A stretch of 64,000 nucleotides of DNA, from contig JBAJFG010000632.1 of NCBI GenBank assembly GCA_037903475.1, forward strand, positions 124,001 to 188,000. The letters are read 5' to 3'. Both the position numbers and the translations under genes were made by a program. The number at the start of each line of letters is the position of its first letter. Position 1 is the stretch's first letter. Of the stretch, positions 45,647-57,211 are shown one piece after another. The notes below the pieces were generated by a model. The model saw nothing but the letters and a program-made list of their open reading frames with translations. It did not search any database and was not told the origin of the DNA. The stretch is from Ancylostoma caninum. Lineage: Eukaryota; Nematoda; Chromadorea; Rhabditida; Ancylostomatidae.

Positions 45647-46995
45647 TCCTCTTATATAAATCATGGTAGTGCACAAAATTTGCTGAGTGCAGGCGTAGGG
45701 GGAGTAGCACGTGATCGCATGCTTTAGCCGTGAGGCTCAATTATAGGCTGTGCCTCGCGAGGATGCGCAGCTGACGAGGCATTCGGCCGATGTTTCCTCA
45801 TGGGTGCATAGACGTGGTCGAAGTCGGGTGCATTCGAGATTCCGCGGTCGGACCAGCGGCTAGCGGTCTCGAGCCCTCCGGGCGAGAGTGTTTACAGCGA
45901 TTTGACGATGCATAGCAGCAACGTACGGAGCAGAGTAGCCCCTCTGATAAAGCTTTGTCAGTAACTGCACTCAATCTTGGAACGCTGGACGTCAATCACT
46001 TCGAAAGGATAGGATCCACTCAGTTTCCTTATGTAGGATGTGCTCTTTGCGCACCTCTCATCAATGAGGTCCTATGGGGATCATGCAGCTTGAGGATCCG
46101 CCTGTTTTTAAAAAGGGCAGTACAATCAAATACACAGGATGAACGAACGAAGAACACGTCATTATAAGGTGTTATGACATTTTCTTGTACCAGTTGTGCA
46201 ATTGATCAAATTTTCTAAATATTTCCCAACTTTCTTCCATTACTTTCAAGATTTACAAAGAGTGCGGGTGCACTGATGATGGACTGATGTGCCGGGTTAT
46301 CTGGGATATCCTGCCCTGGCCCAATAGTGGGAGGCAGATCCGTGAATGGAGAATGGGTCTTCCTTGGCCCAAAAGTGGGGAAAACGCCAGCATATGGGTC
46401 CATGGATGGAGAATGGGTCCGCCGTGGCCCAGTAGTGAGGAAAACACCAAGGTGCACGTCTACCAGTGGGGTAGGGGCACGCTACGTGCCATATGTGTCT
46501 CAGTCATCCACATCTTTTTTCTCCCTCTATATTGAAGCAGAAGCTCATCAGTTGGACCATCTCAGCACCGTGAAGCTTGAATCGTTCAGGCATTGGTTAC
46601 ACTGTGTTGTTCACAAGTACCGAAACCATGTGAAAGATACTCCTGCGCAGAGTTGAAAGTGGCCGCTCATAACGGGTCCACAGGCATATAAGAAATGTGA
46701 CAATAAAGTAGGTAGTATCATTGCATCGGAAATTAGCTTTGCGTGTAAGTATGTGCGTGATTAAGAATTTGCAAGCAAGGCTAGGATTGCGAGAAGGCTC
46801 CAAGCCCGACGTTTAAAGAGGCGGCCAGACCCGTAGAATATATGCAACTCATAAGAAGGTTTTTGTATTTGAGCTCAGTTGATGATAAGTTTTGCTTATT
46901 TGCTAATTTCCCAAGCATTTCGCACGTGTGAAGCATTTGCACATACCTCAAGTGGCTGCCCCACCCCACTTTCTAGCGTCCCGAAGGGGCGCTAG
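45647..46995 (+). mobile_element. Helitron-like family H2, copy A
   Basis: Starts TCCTCTTATATAAATCATGG after a host A and ends with palindrome CTAGCGTCCCGAAGGGGCGC followed by TAG, so that the terminal CTAG abuts a host T. Inside, at 46310-46480, are about three units of the 57-bp repeat also present in copies B and D (GAATGGGTCCGCCGTGGCCC core). No Rep/helicase. The three copies allow both ends to be set by comparison. Confidence 0.75.
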
Positions 46996-47012
46996 TTGGA
47001 CAAAAAAAAAAC

Positions 47013-48725
47013 ATGACGAATAAAGCCAACGTGGCAATGACGACAATAATCGGCTCAGCTATGCGAGAACAACTGATCAGTTACATGAGAATAAAGCAAC
47101 CTCCGTTTTCTCTCCTCCTCGACAGCTCTACCGATCATGAGGCGAGAAGATTCTGCTCACTTGCGTACGCTTCGCCGACAGGATTTCCTTACACCCCTCA
47201 CCCACTTCTTGGCAGCCTTTGAAATGCGTGGAGCTGAAACGGGAGAAAACATCTTCCTGAAGCTATACAACTTCTTCAAACACATGAAACTCATCCGAGA
47301 GCGGAAGTGGAACCGAGCTGCTCTGGCCACCGATGGGGCATCGAACAAGATCGCCGACGGAGGTCTTCAGGGAATTCTGAACAGAAACATCTCACGGGCC
47401 AGAATCCGCAACCTCAAGGAATCGCAGGCTAGCGTTTCTAGTATTGCAGACAAGCCACTAATCTGTATCCTCTGCATGGCTCACGAACTGGAGCTAGCAT
47501 TCAATGGCGCTATGATGGATAGAGATCATGATCATGCAAAACAATAATCAAAACTATACAAATGGAGAGTTTTCACCACCAAATACCTCAACCAGCTCCG
47601 CAATTTCTTCGGACCCACCTTGCCTTCAAGAAAACGTCTTCAAGAGTTCTCTCGCAAACTGCCGAACTTTTCGACGAAGGCCCTTTCCTTCAACTAAAGC
47701 AGATCATCGATGTACGCTAGACATCATTCTGAACTAAAGGTACTGGACAACATTTAAGTCCAACTTCACCCAAACACGAACATCTGTTTCAATGTCTATT
47801 CACAACTTTGTACGCATCTACAAAAATCTCTGGCTAGCACTGCAGCAAGTCTCTCACGAACACTCCACTTCCGACAAACACACAAAACTTCGTGCAGCAG
47901 GATTCCTCTGCATACTCAAATCACTGAAGTTCTATCGCTACCTCATATACCAACTTCAACTGCTGGATATTGTTTCCACAAAACCAGCCCAAGTAAAGAA
48001 ATCATAGCCACTTCGCTGCATTCACTTTTCTCGATTTTTTATTCCAGCTCCCCGCATCCCCACTCTGGCAAATACAACAACAGCTCGACATCACCATACC
48101 AACAATTAAACGCTCTGCTGATACCCCCAACGACTACGAAATGACGGAACCCGTCCTCGAAATGGTCCGATGCAAGCCTGCAACTTCAACAGAACGCTTT
48201 CGACTCAATGCTTCAAACCAAGGGGTGTTCTACATGGTGATTGTGTTCAGTTGTATACATTATCAGCAAATTAACTCACATAGCCCTAGTTTAGGTTCTG
48301 GAAAGGATCGGAATACGAGAACCTGCTCAACCGTTACGTTATTCGATACAAACTGGCCGACGACGTCCACGACTTCGAATTCAGCCTTTCTGATAATGCC
48401 AGCCTTCAAAAGATGCACACAACGATAAGCCGAAATTTGAAAGATTCCCAAGCTTCACACATTGAAACCGAATTGAATACTCAACGAAGACTACTCGCTC
48501 ATCGCGCCTAATCTCGCACAGCAATTTGATGGAGATAAATGCCGATAGACCGAAGACCTCACCATTGTTCGCCTCTTCAATGAGGCAGCTTTCACTAATA
48601 TAAATGTGGAAATACGTCGCGATTACGCCGCCAAAATTGAGGCGGCCCTCCGAGGTCGATTCCAACACCCACACGATTCGAGATTCCCTATGCGTGATCT
48701 CCCGCCAGCATCTCCAACTACGACA
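47013..48725 (+). pseudogene. hAT-like transposase gene, broken
   Basis: In order: FSLLLDSSTDHEA (47110-47150), FLTPLTHFLAAFEMRGAE, WNRAALATDGASN, ILCMAHELELAF (to 47510), then YLNQLRNFFGPT, SIHNFVRIYKNLW, and after a likely intron (GTAAAG..TTCCAG, 47992-48047) PLWQIQQQLDITIP, a second intron (about 48236-48294) and RYKLADDVHDFEFSLSDNAS. DSSTD, DGASN and the CMAHxLEL motif are typical of hAT / zinc-finger BED-type transposases. Frameshifts near 47150 and 47550 and stops near 47700 break it. It lies between two inverted Helitron-like copies. Confidence 0.7.
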
Positions 48726-49424
48726 ATCCTCAGATAGAGAAAGGGTGAGTAGAGTAGAGTAAGTAGAGCGAGGATTTTCTCTTTATAAATCCCTTAGGGA
48801 AACTCGCCGTTCATCAACTTCCCTAATCAACATGGACACATACATACATCAGGTGCAGCAATTACACACTTGCTTTTTTCCTCGAATGTTATTCCCACTT
48901 TCTTACAGAATCGCAGTTAACGGTCTCATATCATTCGAAAACCAGCCTCATATCATTCCAACAAGTTCATGAAAAAAAATGGCAGGAACAAGCACACCTA
49001 CCTGCAGATCATTCTGGAGAAACAAGAGGTTCAGGGTCGGAAACAGTGGAAGGAATGAAACTGGAAAAAAATACGGTTCCATATTCTCTCCACATCGTTC
49101 TACAATCAACTCTACTTCTCCGGCAACGACGACACCCCTATTGTAACTCTGGATTAAATGCATTACATTTATCACCTGCGTAGGAATAATAAATCATCCT
49201 CTCCGCTATTAAGTGTTTTTGATTAAGCCTTTGCTGACACTGACCCATTTTTCAAACATGTGAACCACTACATATGCTTTACACAACAAAAAATTTTTTA
49301 ATTCCACTCATTTTTTGGTGCGCAACACCACACAATTGCAAAACTGCAAAGAACCACAACATTCTATCACTATTCCTCGTCCACATTCTTCAATTTTGCC
49401 TCTACTGGCAAATTTCCGCTTCGG

Positions 49425-49550
49425 TACGCGTACTCGCAGGAGTAACTTTCACATGGCTTCAGTACTTGTGAACAACACAGTGTTACCAATGCCGTGCGAA
49501 TAATCAATCGATTAATCAATTGATTCAAGCTTCACGTTGTTGAGATAGCC
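49425..49550 (-). mobile_element. Partial H2 interior directly behind the 3' end of copy B
   Basis: Read on the minus strand, this stretch (AACGTGAAGCTTGAATC.., GGTAACACTGTGTTGTTCAC, CATGTGAAAGTTACTCCTGCG) matches the interior of copy A at 46560-46650. It begins about 20 bp past copy B's terminal CTAG, so two H2 copies lie head to tail. Confidence 0.65.
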
Positions 49551-49564
49551 CCTTTTTTGTCTAA

Positions 49565-51076
49565 CTAGCGCCCCTTCGGCACGCTAGAAAGTGGGGTGGG
49601 GCAGCCACTTAAGGTATGTGCAAAAGCTTCACACGTGCGAAATGCTTAGGAAATTAGCAAATAAGCAAAACTTATCATCAACTGAGCTCGAATACAAAAA
49701 CCTTCTTATGAGTTGCGTATATTATACGGGTCTGGCCGCCTCTTCAAACGTCGGGCTTGGAGCCTTCTCGCAATCCTAGCCTTGCTTGCAAATTCTTAAT
49801 CACGCACATACTTACACGCAAAGCTAATTTCCGATGCAATGATACTACCTACTTTATTGTCACATTTCTTATATGCCTGTGGACCCGTTATGAGCGGCCA
49901 CTTTCAACTCTGCGCAGGAGTATCTTTCACATGGTTTCGGTACTTGTGATCAACACAGTGTAACCAATGCCTAAAACGATTCAAGCTTCACTGTGCTGAG
50001 ATGGTCCAACTGATGAGCTTCTGCTTCAATATACAGGGAAGAAGAAGAGGTGGTCGACTGAGACACAAATGAGTGCGTAGCGTGCCTCTACTCCACCGGT
50101 AGACGTGCATCTTGATGTTTTTCCCACTATTGGGTCACGGCAACCCATTTTCTATCCGTGCACCCGTATCCAGGCGCTTTCCCCACTTTTGGGCCAGGGA
50201 AGACCCATTCTCTATTTATGGATCTGTATCAGGGGTGTGCGGAAGTAAAATCCGTAAAATGTAAAACGGAAGGCCAAAAATGGGCGGAAAACAGAAAGCG
50301 TAAAACGGAAAACGGAAAATTCCGCACACCCCTGCTCTGTATCCTCGCGTTCCTCCCACTACTGGGCCAAGGCAAACCCAGTCCATCGGTGGAATCCGTG
50401 TTTCAGCGCTTTCCCCAATATTGGGCCCTCGTGCGGACCCATTCTCCATCGATGAACCCGTATCCTGGCGTTTTTCCCACTATTGGGCCACGGCGGACCC
50501 TTTCTCCATTGATGGATCCGTACCCTGCCGTTTTTCCACGTTTTTCGGACTCGTTCCCTGGCATTTCTGGGCTCCTGCGGACCCAGCCTCCATCGACGGA
50601 TCCGTATCCTGCCGTTTTCTCCACTATTGGGCCACCCTTTCTCGATCAGTGGACACCTATCCTGATGTTTTTGTGAACTACGGGGCCCCGGCACATCAGT
50701 CCACCATTAGTGCACCCACACTCTTTGTAAATCTTGAAAAAAAAGGAGGAAAGTTTGGAAATATTTAGAAAGTTTTATTGTACTGCCCTTCTTAAAAACA
50801 GACGGATCCTCAAGCTGCATAATCCCCATGGGACCTCAATAATGAGAGGTGCGCAAGGAGCACATCCCACATTAACAAACTCAGTGAATCCTATCGCTAC
50901 GACCTCCACTCATCTTTTCGAAGTGATTTACGTCCAGCGTGCCATGCCCTGTCAGCATCCTCGCGAGCTACAGTCTCTATATGAGCCTCACGGCTAAATC
51001 ATGCGATCACGTGCTATTCCCCCTACGCCTGCGCTCTAGAAAATTTTGTTGCACTACCATGATTTATATTAGAGGA
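49565..51076 (-). mobile_element. Helitron-like family H2, copy B (inverted relative to A)
   Basis: On the minus strand it starts TCCTCTAATATAAATCATGG after A and ends GGGGCGCTAG before T. It carries eight or nine 57-bp repeat units (50130-50690), more than copy A, and a nested 110-bp MITE. With copy A it forms a large inverted repeat around the hAT-like remnant. Confidence 0.75.
50226..50336. mobile_element. Short MITE with CAGGGGTGTGCGGAA ends, nested in Helitron-like copy B
   Basis: About 110 bp with inverted ends AGGGGTGTGCGGAA / TTCCGCACACCCCTG and an interior of CCGTAAAA/CGGAAAA motifs. Relatives lie near 29080-29185 (GGGGGTGTGCGGAATTTTCC) and 30755-30852 (ending TTCCGCACATCCCTGCTC). 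Confidence 0.75.
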
Positions 51077-51169
51077 TTTCCATTCTCAGTGCAGCAGCAG
51101 AAAATTGACGTGGTGGTAGATACATCTTTGTGGCTGTGTACGCGAGGAAGAATAAGCGCGCGGTCGGTG

Positions 51170-52475
51170 CTATGGGGTCATTGATTCGAGTGTCGACTGT
51201 AATGAAGAAGTCGTTGACGCGCTTTTTGGTGTGCTACTCATAAGTTGCAATGGACTAATGGTTTGCGTTTGCGCAGGTTTGCGCTTGCCAACAGGCACGT
51301 GGTTGCGTAGTACTTTCACTATATTTTCATCGAGGGGAATGCCATTCACAGCAAGTGTTTAAGTTAGATTGGTGTCACGACAAGCCTCATGGCATGGTTC
51401 CCAGCGAATGGTAACTTTCCGACGCTCTTGCAGCCACTCTTCGCAAAACAAAGATCTGAAGTATTCGAATAAGAAGCTCGTGGCTAGTTTCTCGACTTTT
51501 CCAGGCATTTTGGAGGATGTCATGTAGGCTGAACCCATTATGAAGTCTTTGTCGCGAGCTAGGAAATTTTTCCTTGTGATGTGCTAGTACGCGAGCTTAG
51601 TTGTCCAAGCATTTTCGAGAGTTCCCTTGTGGTGGTGTCCTTTCTTTGCCACGGCTAGGGTGTGAAGGTAGTCGTTCTTGTCCGACAACGTCTTGAAATC
51701 ATCGTGTGTGAATTGCGGAACTTCCACAACACCCACGGGAAGCGGTGTAAGCGTGGTCGTTGTGGTAGTTATGGTAGTTGCAATAGTGATCCCGCTGTGA
51801 GCAGCCACAGCAAGCAATTCACGTTGGATCAGATTTATTTGTGATTAGTGACGGGTGACTGAACGATGGGCGATTTGGTGAATAACCGAGGGCTTCATCA
51901 AACTGTGTCAGATCAGAGAGGTCGCACGAGTTCGGAGCACGTGGTGTCGGGAGAGAGAGCTTTCAGTTCATGGATGTGTGCGTTTTTCTGAACAACTCAG
52001 AGTCCGGAAGGAGGCAGAACGACACAGAGTATCTAGCCGGCAGATCTAGCGTTCTTAGATCGACCGAAACTCCCATCATGCTCGGTTTGATGTTGTATTT
52101 GCTGAAACTGTAGAAAACTCTCCTGAGGAAATTGTTTGCCTTAGTGACTGAGTTGTTCCTGTTTAACACGACGACATCGATAGTGTTCTCGAACACACTA
52201 TCTAAGATGTCCAACTTGTTCAGGACGAGTTCCTGTGCTTTTCGATGCTGCTTCCTGTTACCTGTAGGACAGCGCCTCCGTCACTTTTTGGCGATCTTTT
52301 GTCAGTGATGGATTTTTGAACAAGGCAAACACTACAGGATAGTACGTTAGCTCCTCACTAGTAAGTGAGCTTTCAAAGAGTGCGGTTATTCCTTTTTCTT
52401 CCAAAGCACTCCTGTGAATTCCATTGCACTCAAATTTATTCACGTCCTGGAAGTAAGGCATGCCAGCAGGGGTAC
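51170..52475 (-). pseudogene. Unrecognised long reading frame, broken by frameshifts and stops
   Basis: Read on the minus strand, coding-looking sequence continues from MPYFQDVNKFECNGIHRS (about 52465) through PVVFALFKNPSLTKDRQKV, a 7-bp insertion at 52253, then FENTIDVVVLNRNNSVTKAN, RRVFYSFSKYNIKPSMMGVS, LDLPARYSVSFCLLPDSE, a TGA near 51970, a frameshift near 51835, FTHDDFKTLSDKNDYLHTLA, a TAG at 51584, ARDKDFIMGSAYMTSS, FLFEYFRSLFCEEWLQERR, a TAA at 51362, and GIPLDENIVKVLRNHVPVG to a final stop near 51179. About 420 codons with no clear splice sites. I do not recognise the family. It could be a retroposed host gene, or an unidentified transposon or virus-like ORF. Confidence 0.55.
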
Positions 52476-52479
52476 TGTT

Positions 52480-52700
52480 CAGATTGTGTATGAGTGTTGT
52501 CTGTGTGCGTGTATGTATGTATGTATGTGTGTACGCATGCATGGCATAGGGGAAAAATCCGACTAAAATGCAAAAAAAGTCCCAAAATATCAAAAAAAAA
52601 TGCACTATTTGCGAATTTTCGTGGAATTTTGGCTAAAACGTGAGTCTGTATGTGTGTCTGCATACGTGTATGTGTGTCTGTATGCGTGTATGTCTGTGCA
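52480..52700 (+). repeat. GT-rich simple repeat tract
   Basis: Interrupted (GT)n, (GTAT)n and (GTCTGTAT)n runs at 52490-52540 and 52640-52700. Confidence 0.85.
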
Positions 52701-53290
52701 CATATGTGAACTTGGGCAACTTTAAAAGCCAGAAAACTGCGGAAAAAACACAAACCCGCCTGTTCGGTAACGCTAACCCGTTTTCACCAATACCTTCATT
52801 GGGTCCCGCATGGAAAATCGGAATAACAAAATGAGAGAAGAACCACATCTCATATTCAAATCGATAGCTCCTATGGCGCGTGAGTTTTTTGTTTTCTTTT
52901 TTCCTATAATTTCTTGCCTTCAGGAACCACGCAGCGAACTACGTCGCCGCACCTTGTAAAGTGATGAATAGGGGGGGGGGGGATTCGATAATTAAGTTCT
53001 GCTTTTTCTTTTCTTTCCTTTCTTTTCCTCTCAGCCAACTCGTTTCAGTAACTTTAAATGATTTGTGCTTGGCTTCCTGAGTGCCTTCTTCTCCTTCTTC
53101 TGGTGGTCAATGCCCCCCCCCCCTCCTAAGCGCAATCTTCACAAAGCTGTATCGGGCTCTGCATCTAGAGGAGCTAACGCAGGAGAGGTCCCGCCTTGGT
53201 ACCGGGACCGGTCGTGCCACCGCACGCGAGGGGAGCCCCCGGGAAACACCAAGACAACCCCGCCGATGAACAACAACCAAACCTGAAACT

Positions 53291-56277
53291 TCTTATACAG
53301 TGCGTGTCAAAACTTTACGCCCACCCTAAAAATTCGTCGTTTCGGGCAAGGATCAAGCTTTCTCGAGTAATGGCGTTTACTATCGTTTTCAGCGTGCTTG
53401 AAGACCCCAGAAACTTTAATCAATTCTTTTCTAGGTGATCCTCTAATTTTTCAATAGTTTTTGAAAGGAAAATGCCGCGGTTCAAAACTTTACGCCCACC
53501 CTTGAAAATGTCAGTTACGGAGGAGAGGAATTGCGAATAAGCAGGGAAATGATACGAACTGATGTAGTAGCGCTCAAAAGGACTTTAGGTAACCTTATGG
53601 AGCAGTCAAAATCAATGCCGAAGGTATTTTACCTGTCACTGACTGAGCAAACTCTCCCCCGAACAAGTGTGAACAGAACAAAATTTTTTAAAGACTTTGG
53701 GTGGTCGAAGACACTTAGCCGATATTTCCATGAATAATCTTAATACGTATAGATTGAGAAGGGAACACTAGAACACATTTCAAGGTTGACACGACGGCCA
53801 TATCACCCGTCTGGTCTTTCTCCTTCACAGTGTCGACCGCGAAAATCAGCATTAAATTCCCGCTGTTTTCAAATTCACCAGTCTCTTTGCATATCAGCAT
53901 TTGAGGACATTTGAAGCAAGAACACAATGCCTGTTCTCCGGCAGACGCCACACCACCCTTGGGGTCAAATGATTTTACTAGGCACAGCATGAATAGCATG
54001 TAGGCTTGGGCGGCATTTTTCATAGTGTTTATCAACATGCAAGATGTCACTCATAACTTTGAATGCGCTGTTCACTCATAGGGGTAGAAGACAGGCAACG
54101 ATTTTCCAGACCGAATCTTGCATTGCTGTAGGGATTTATGAGGGAAATGGGAGGTTTCTTTTTGCCGCAACTTTGGCGGTTGAACATCGATGGTCAGTAC
54201 AGACCACTAACATCGGAATTATGCAGATAGGATTCCGATGGACTTAGCTATTCATAGCAGTGATCTACAAAGGCCTCTGCTCTCATATTTTCTCCAACAT
54301 AGCGTCCACAACTCCGCCAGGATCACGACTTGGGGCATCTTTCTCGGCCGACACTGTGGACGAAGACGACCAGACGGATGATATGGCCGTCCTGTCGACC
54401 TTGAAATGTGTTCTAGTGTTCCCTTTTCCATCTATACGTATTAAGATTATTCATGGAAATATCAGCTAAGTGTCTGCGACCACCCAAAGTCTTTAAAAAA
54501 TTTTGTTCTGTTCACATTTGTTCGGGGGAGAGTTTGCTCAGTCAATGACAGGTAAATTACCTTCGGCATTGATTTTGACTGCTCCATAAGGTTACCTAAA
54601 GTCTTTTTGAGCGCTACTACATCAGTTCGTATCATTTCCCTGCTTATTCGCAATTCCTCTCCTCCGTAACTGACATTTTCAAGGGTGGGCGTAAAGTTTT
54701 GAACCGCGGCATTTTCCTTTCAAAAACTATTGAAAAATTAGAGGATCACCTAGAAAAGACTTGATGAAAGTTTCTAGGGTTTTCAAGCACGCTGAAAACA
54801 AAAGTGAACGCCATTACTCGAGAAAGCTTGATCCTTGCCCGAAACTACGAATTTTTAGGGTGGGCGTAAAGTTTTGACACGCACTGTATAAATCATGGTA
54901 GTGCCACAAAATTTTCTAGAGCGCAGGCGTAGGGGGAACTAGCGCGTGATCGCATCCCTTGCTGTAAGGCTCAGTTATAGACTGTGCCTCGCGAGGATGC
55001 GAAGCTGACGGGGCATTCGGCCAATTTTTCCTCATAGGTGCATAGACGTAATGGAAGTCGGATGCATTCAGGGTTTCGCGGTGGGACCAGTGGCTAGCGG
55101 TCCCGAGCCCTCCGGGCGAGACAGTGTTCACAACGATTTGACGTTGCACAGCAGCAATGTAGGAGCAGGGTAGCCCCTCTGCTGGAGCTTTGTCAATGGC
55201 CCCCACTTTATTTCAAACACTGATCAATAACCACTCCGAGAGAGTATGTGCATGCCGTGAAGCCCGTAACGATAGCATTCGCTCGTTTCCCTCACTTGGG
55301 ATATGCTCTTTGCGCATTTCTGATTAAGGTGCCATGGGGATTACACAGCCTGAGAATCCGTTTGATTTTAAGAAGGGCAGTACAATCAAATAAACAGGAG
55401 GAGCGAACAAAAAACGCGTCATTATAACCTGTTGTGGCATTCTCTGAAGCCAGTTGAGTAATTGATCAAATTTTCTGAATATTTCCTAACTTTCTTCCAT
55501 AGCTCTCTGTTCCAGCACTGGCCCAGCAGTGGGGAAAGCGGCGGGATACGGGTGCACGGATGGAGAATGGGTCCGAAGGGGGGGGGGCATTAGTGGGGAA
55601 AACGCCAAGATACGGGTCCATTGATGGATCGGGTCTGCTCTCACCTAATATTGAGAAGAACGCCAAGATACAGGTCCAAATGAAGAATGGATCTGCCGTG
55701 ATCCAATAGTGGGGAAAACGCCAAGACGCACATCTGGCTGTGGAGTAGGGCACGCTACGCGCTCATTCGTGTCTCAGTCGACCAGCTCTTCTTCCTCCCT
55801 GTACATTGAAGCAGAAGCTCATCAGTTGGACTTTCCCAGTAACGTGAAGCTTGAATCATTTCAGGTGATTATTCGCGCGTCATTGGTTACACTGTATTGT
55901 TCACAAATACTAAAGCCATGTGAAATATACTCCTGTGCAGAGTTGGGGGTGGCTGTTCATAACGGGTCCATAGGCATGTATAAAATGTGACAAAAAAGGT
56001 AGTATCATTGCATCCGAAATCATCTCTACATGTATATGCCTGCTTAAGAATTTGCAAGCAAGGCTAGAACCGCGAGAAGACTCGAAGCCCAACGTTGGCG
56101 AGGCGGCCAGACCCGTAGAATGAACGCAATTTATAGATAGGATTTTTTATTTGAGCTCAGCTAATGATTAGTTTTGCTTATTTGCCAATTTTCCAAGCAT
56201 TTCGCATGTGTGAAGCTTCTGCACACAACTAAAGTGGCTGCCCCACCTCACTTTCTAACGTCCCGAAGGGGCGCTAG
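53291..56277 (+). mobile_element. Helitron-like family H2, copy C, interrupted by a foldback transposon
   Basis: The 5' start CTTCTTATAAATCATGG is split by the TA-flanked element at 53298-54886; sequence resumes at 54887 as TATAAATCATGGTAGTG and follows copies A and B to GGGGCGCTAG at 56277, before a host T. It includes two or three units of the 57-bp repeat (55500-55740). A second GGGCGCTAG before T occurs at 56424-56432 and may be another, short H2 end. Confidence 0.7.
53298..54886. mobile_element. TA-flanked foldback transposon with about 540-bp arms
   Basis: Ends CAGTGCGTGTCAAAACTTTA and inverse, with TA on both sides. The arms run 53298-53836 and 54345-54886 at about 95 percent identity; a second TTCAAAACTTTACGCCCACC lies inside each arm. 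The spacer is about 510 bp. Each arm keeps the same open stretch of about 65 codons (MRISREMIRTDVVALK..). I do not recognise it as a Tc1 or mariner transposase. Confidence 0.85.
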
Positions 56278-57211
56278 TAGTTAAAACAACTTGCTGTTTG
56301 CAAGTTGTTTTTGTGCGAAGCTAGGCAGACAACTCGTTTTTGGGTTCTGAGGGTATGCCGAGGATTTTCGATAACCCAACTGCTATTTATTCGCAAAGGA
56401 ATGAGGGGAACGAGTCCGAAAAAGGGCGCTAGTCGATTAAAAGTCCAAAATTCCGGATGTTCGGAAAAAATGGCGGGATGAAGGGGCAACCGAATATAGG
56501 ATTGTTGTATAAGATTCGATAGAGAAAACCCTCCCCACATGCCAGACAACCGCGTCATTGAGAGAAAATCAACATCTAACGCGGCGTGGCTTCAGATAGG
56601 GGGTCTGCTCCAAACATCTCTACATTTTCAACCTGTCTGTTATTGCTTAATGCCAAGCATATCACAGATCCGTAGGGCCGCCCCTGTTTTCCTGAAATTT
56701 CGTCCCAGAAATCGGAAAAAAATGAAAAATTCAAACTACATTTCTCTGCTTTTCTTCCAAATCTGCTACCACTTCTGCCATATTCACATACTACTGTGTC
56801 TCCTCTATCCCACCTTAGCCCAGCTTTGACTCAGCTCCTCCGTGTCCCGAGAAATGTTGGGCGGAACATCCAAGGAATCTTTGATTTTCAGGCTGAAATT
56901 TTCCGTCGATTTTCCGATCATCAGTCCATTTCAAATATTTTTGCCTAGTACTCTTTTTTTAGTATTCACATATAGGTGGCCTTCCTCATGGCTCTTCTGG
57001 ATCGTGAGAAATATTGAGCGGAAAATGAAAGATATCATGAAACTTCAATGTTAACTCTTCGACTTTATTCTTATAATTATTCTTAGCGGGTATAATTCTT
57101 AACACTTTTCATGTTATTTCTTCTCGTCTGTATTGCTGTATTCACGCTTGGAACAATAACTCGATAAATCTACCATCTCGGTTAGGAAAACATTCAACAA
57201 CTTTCTACCTA

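Noticed and set aside
45276..45740. Minus-strand repetitive protein with LSASFSPDKLS-like units
   Set aside because: Degenerate short tandem repeat; overlaps the edge of Helitron-like copy A; no domain.
50158..50768. Repetitive Pro/Ser-rich protein (172 codons) inside Helitron-like copy B
   Set aside because: The repeat unit is 57 bp, a multiple of three, so long frames arise by chance in several frames and both strands.
52640..52970. Short plus-strand gene with donor at about 52879 and acceptor at about 52920
   Set aside because: Splice-like sites exist, but the would-be exons are short and join in no convincing frame or family.
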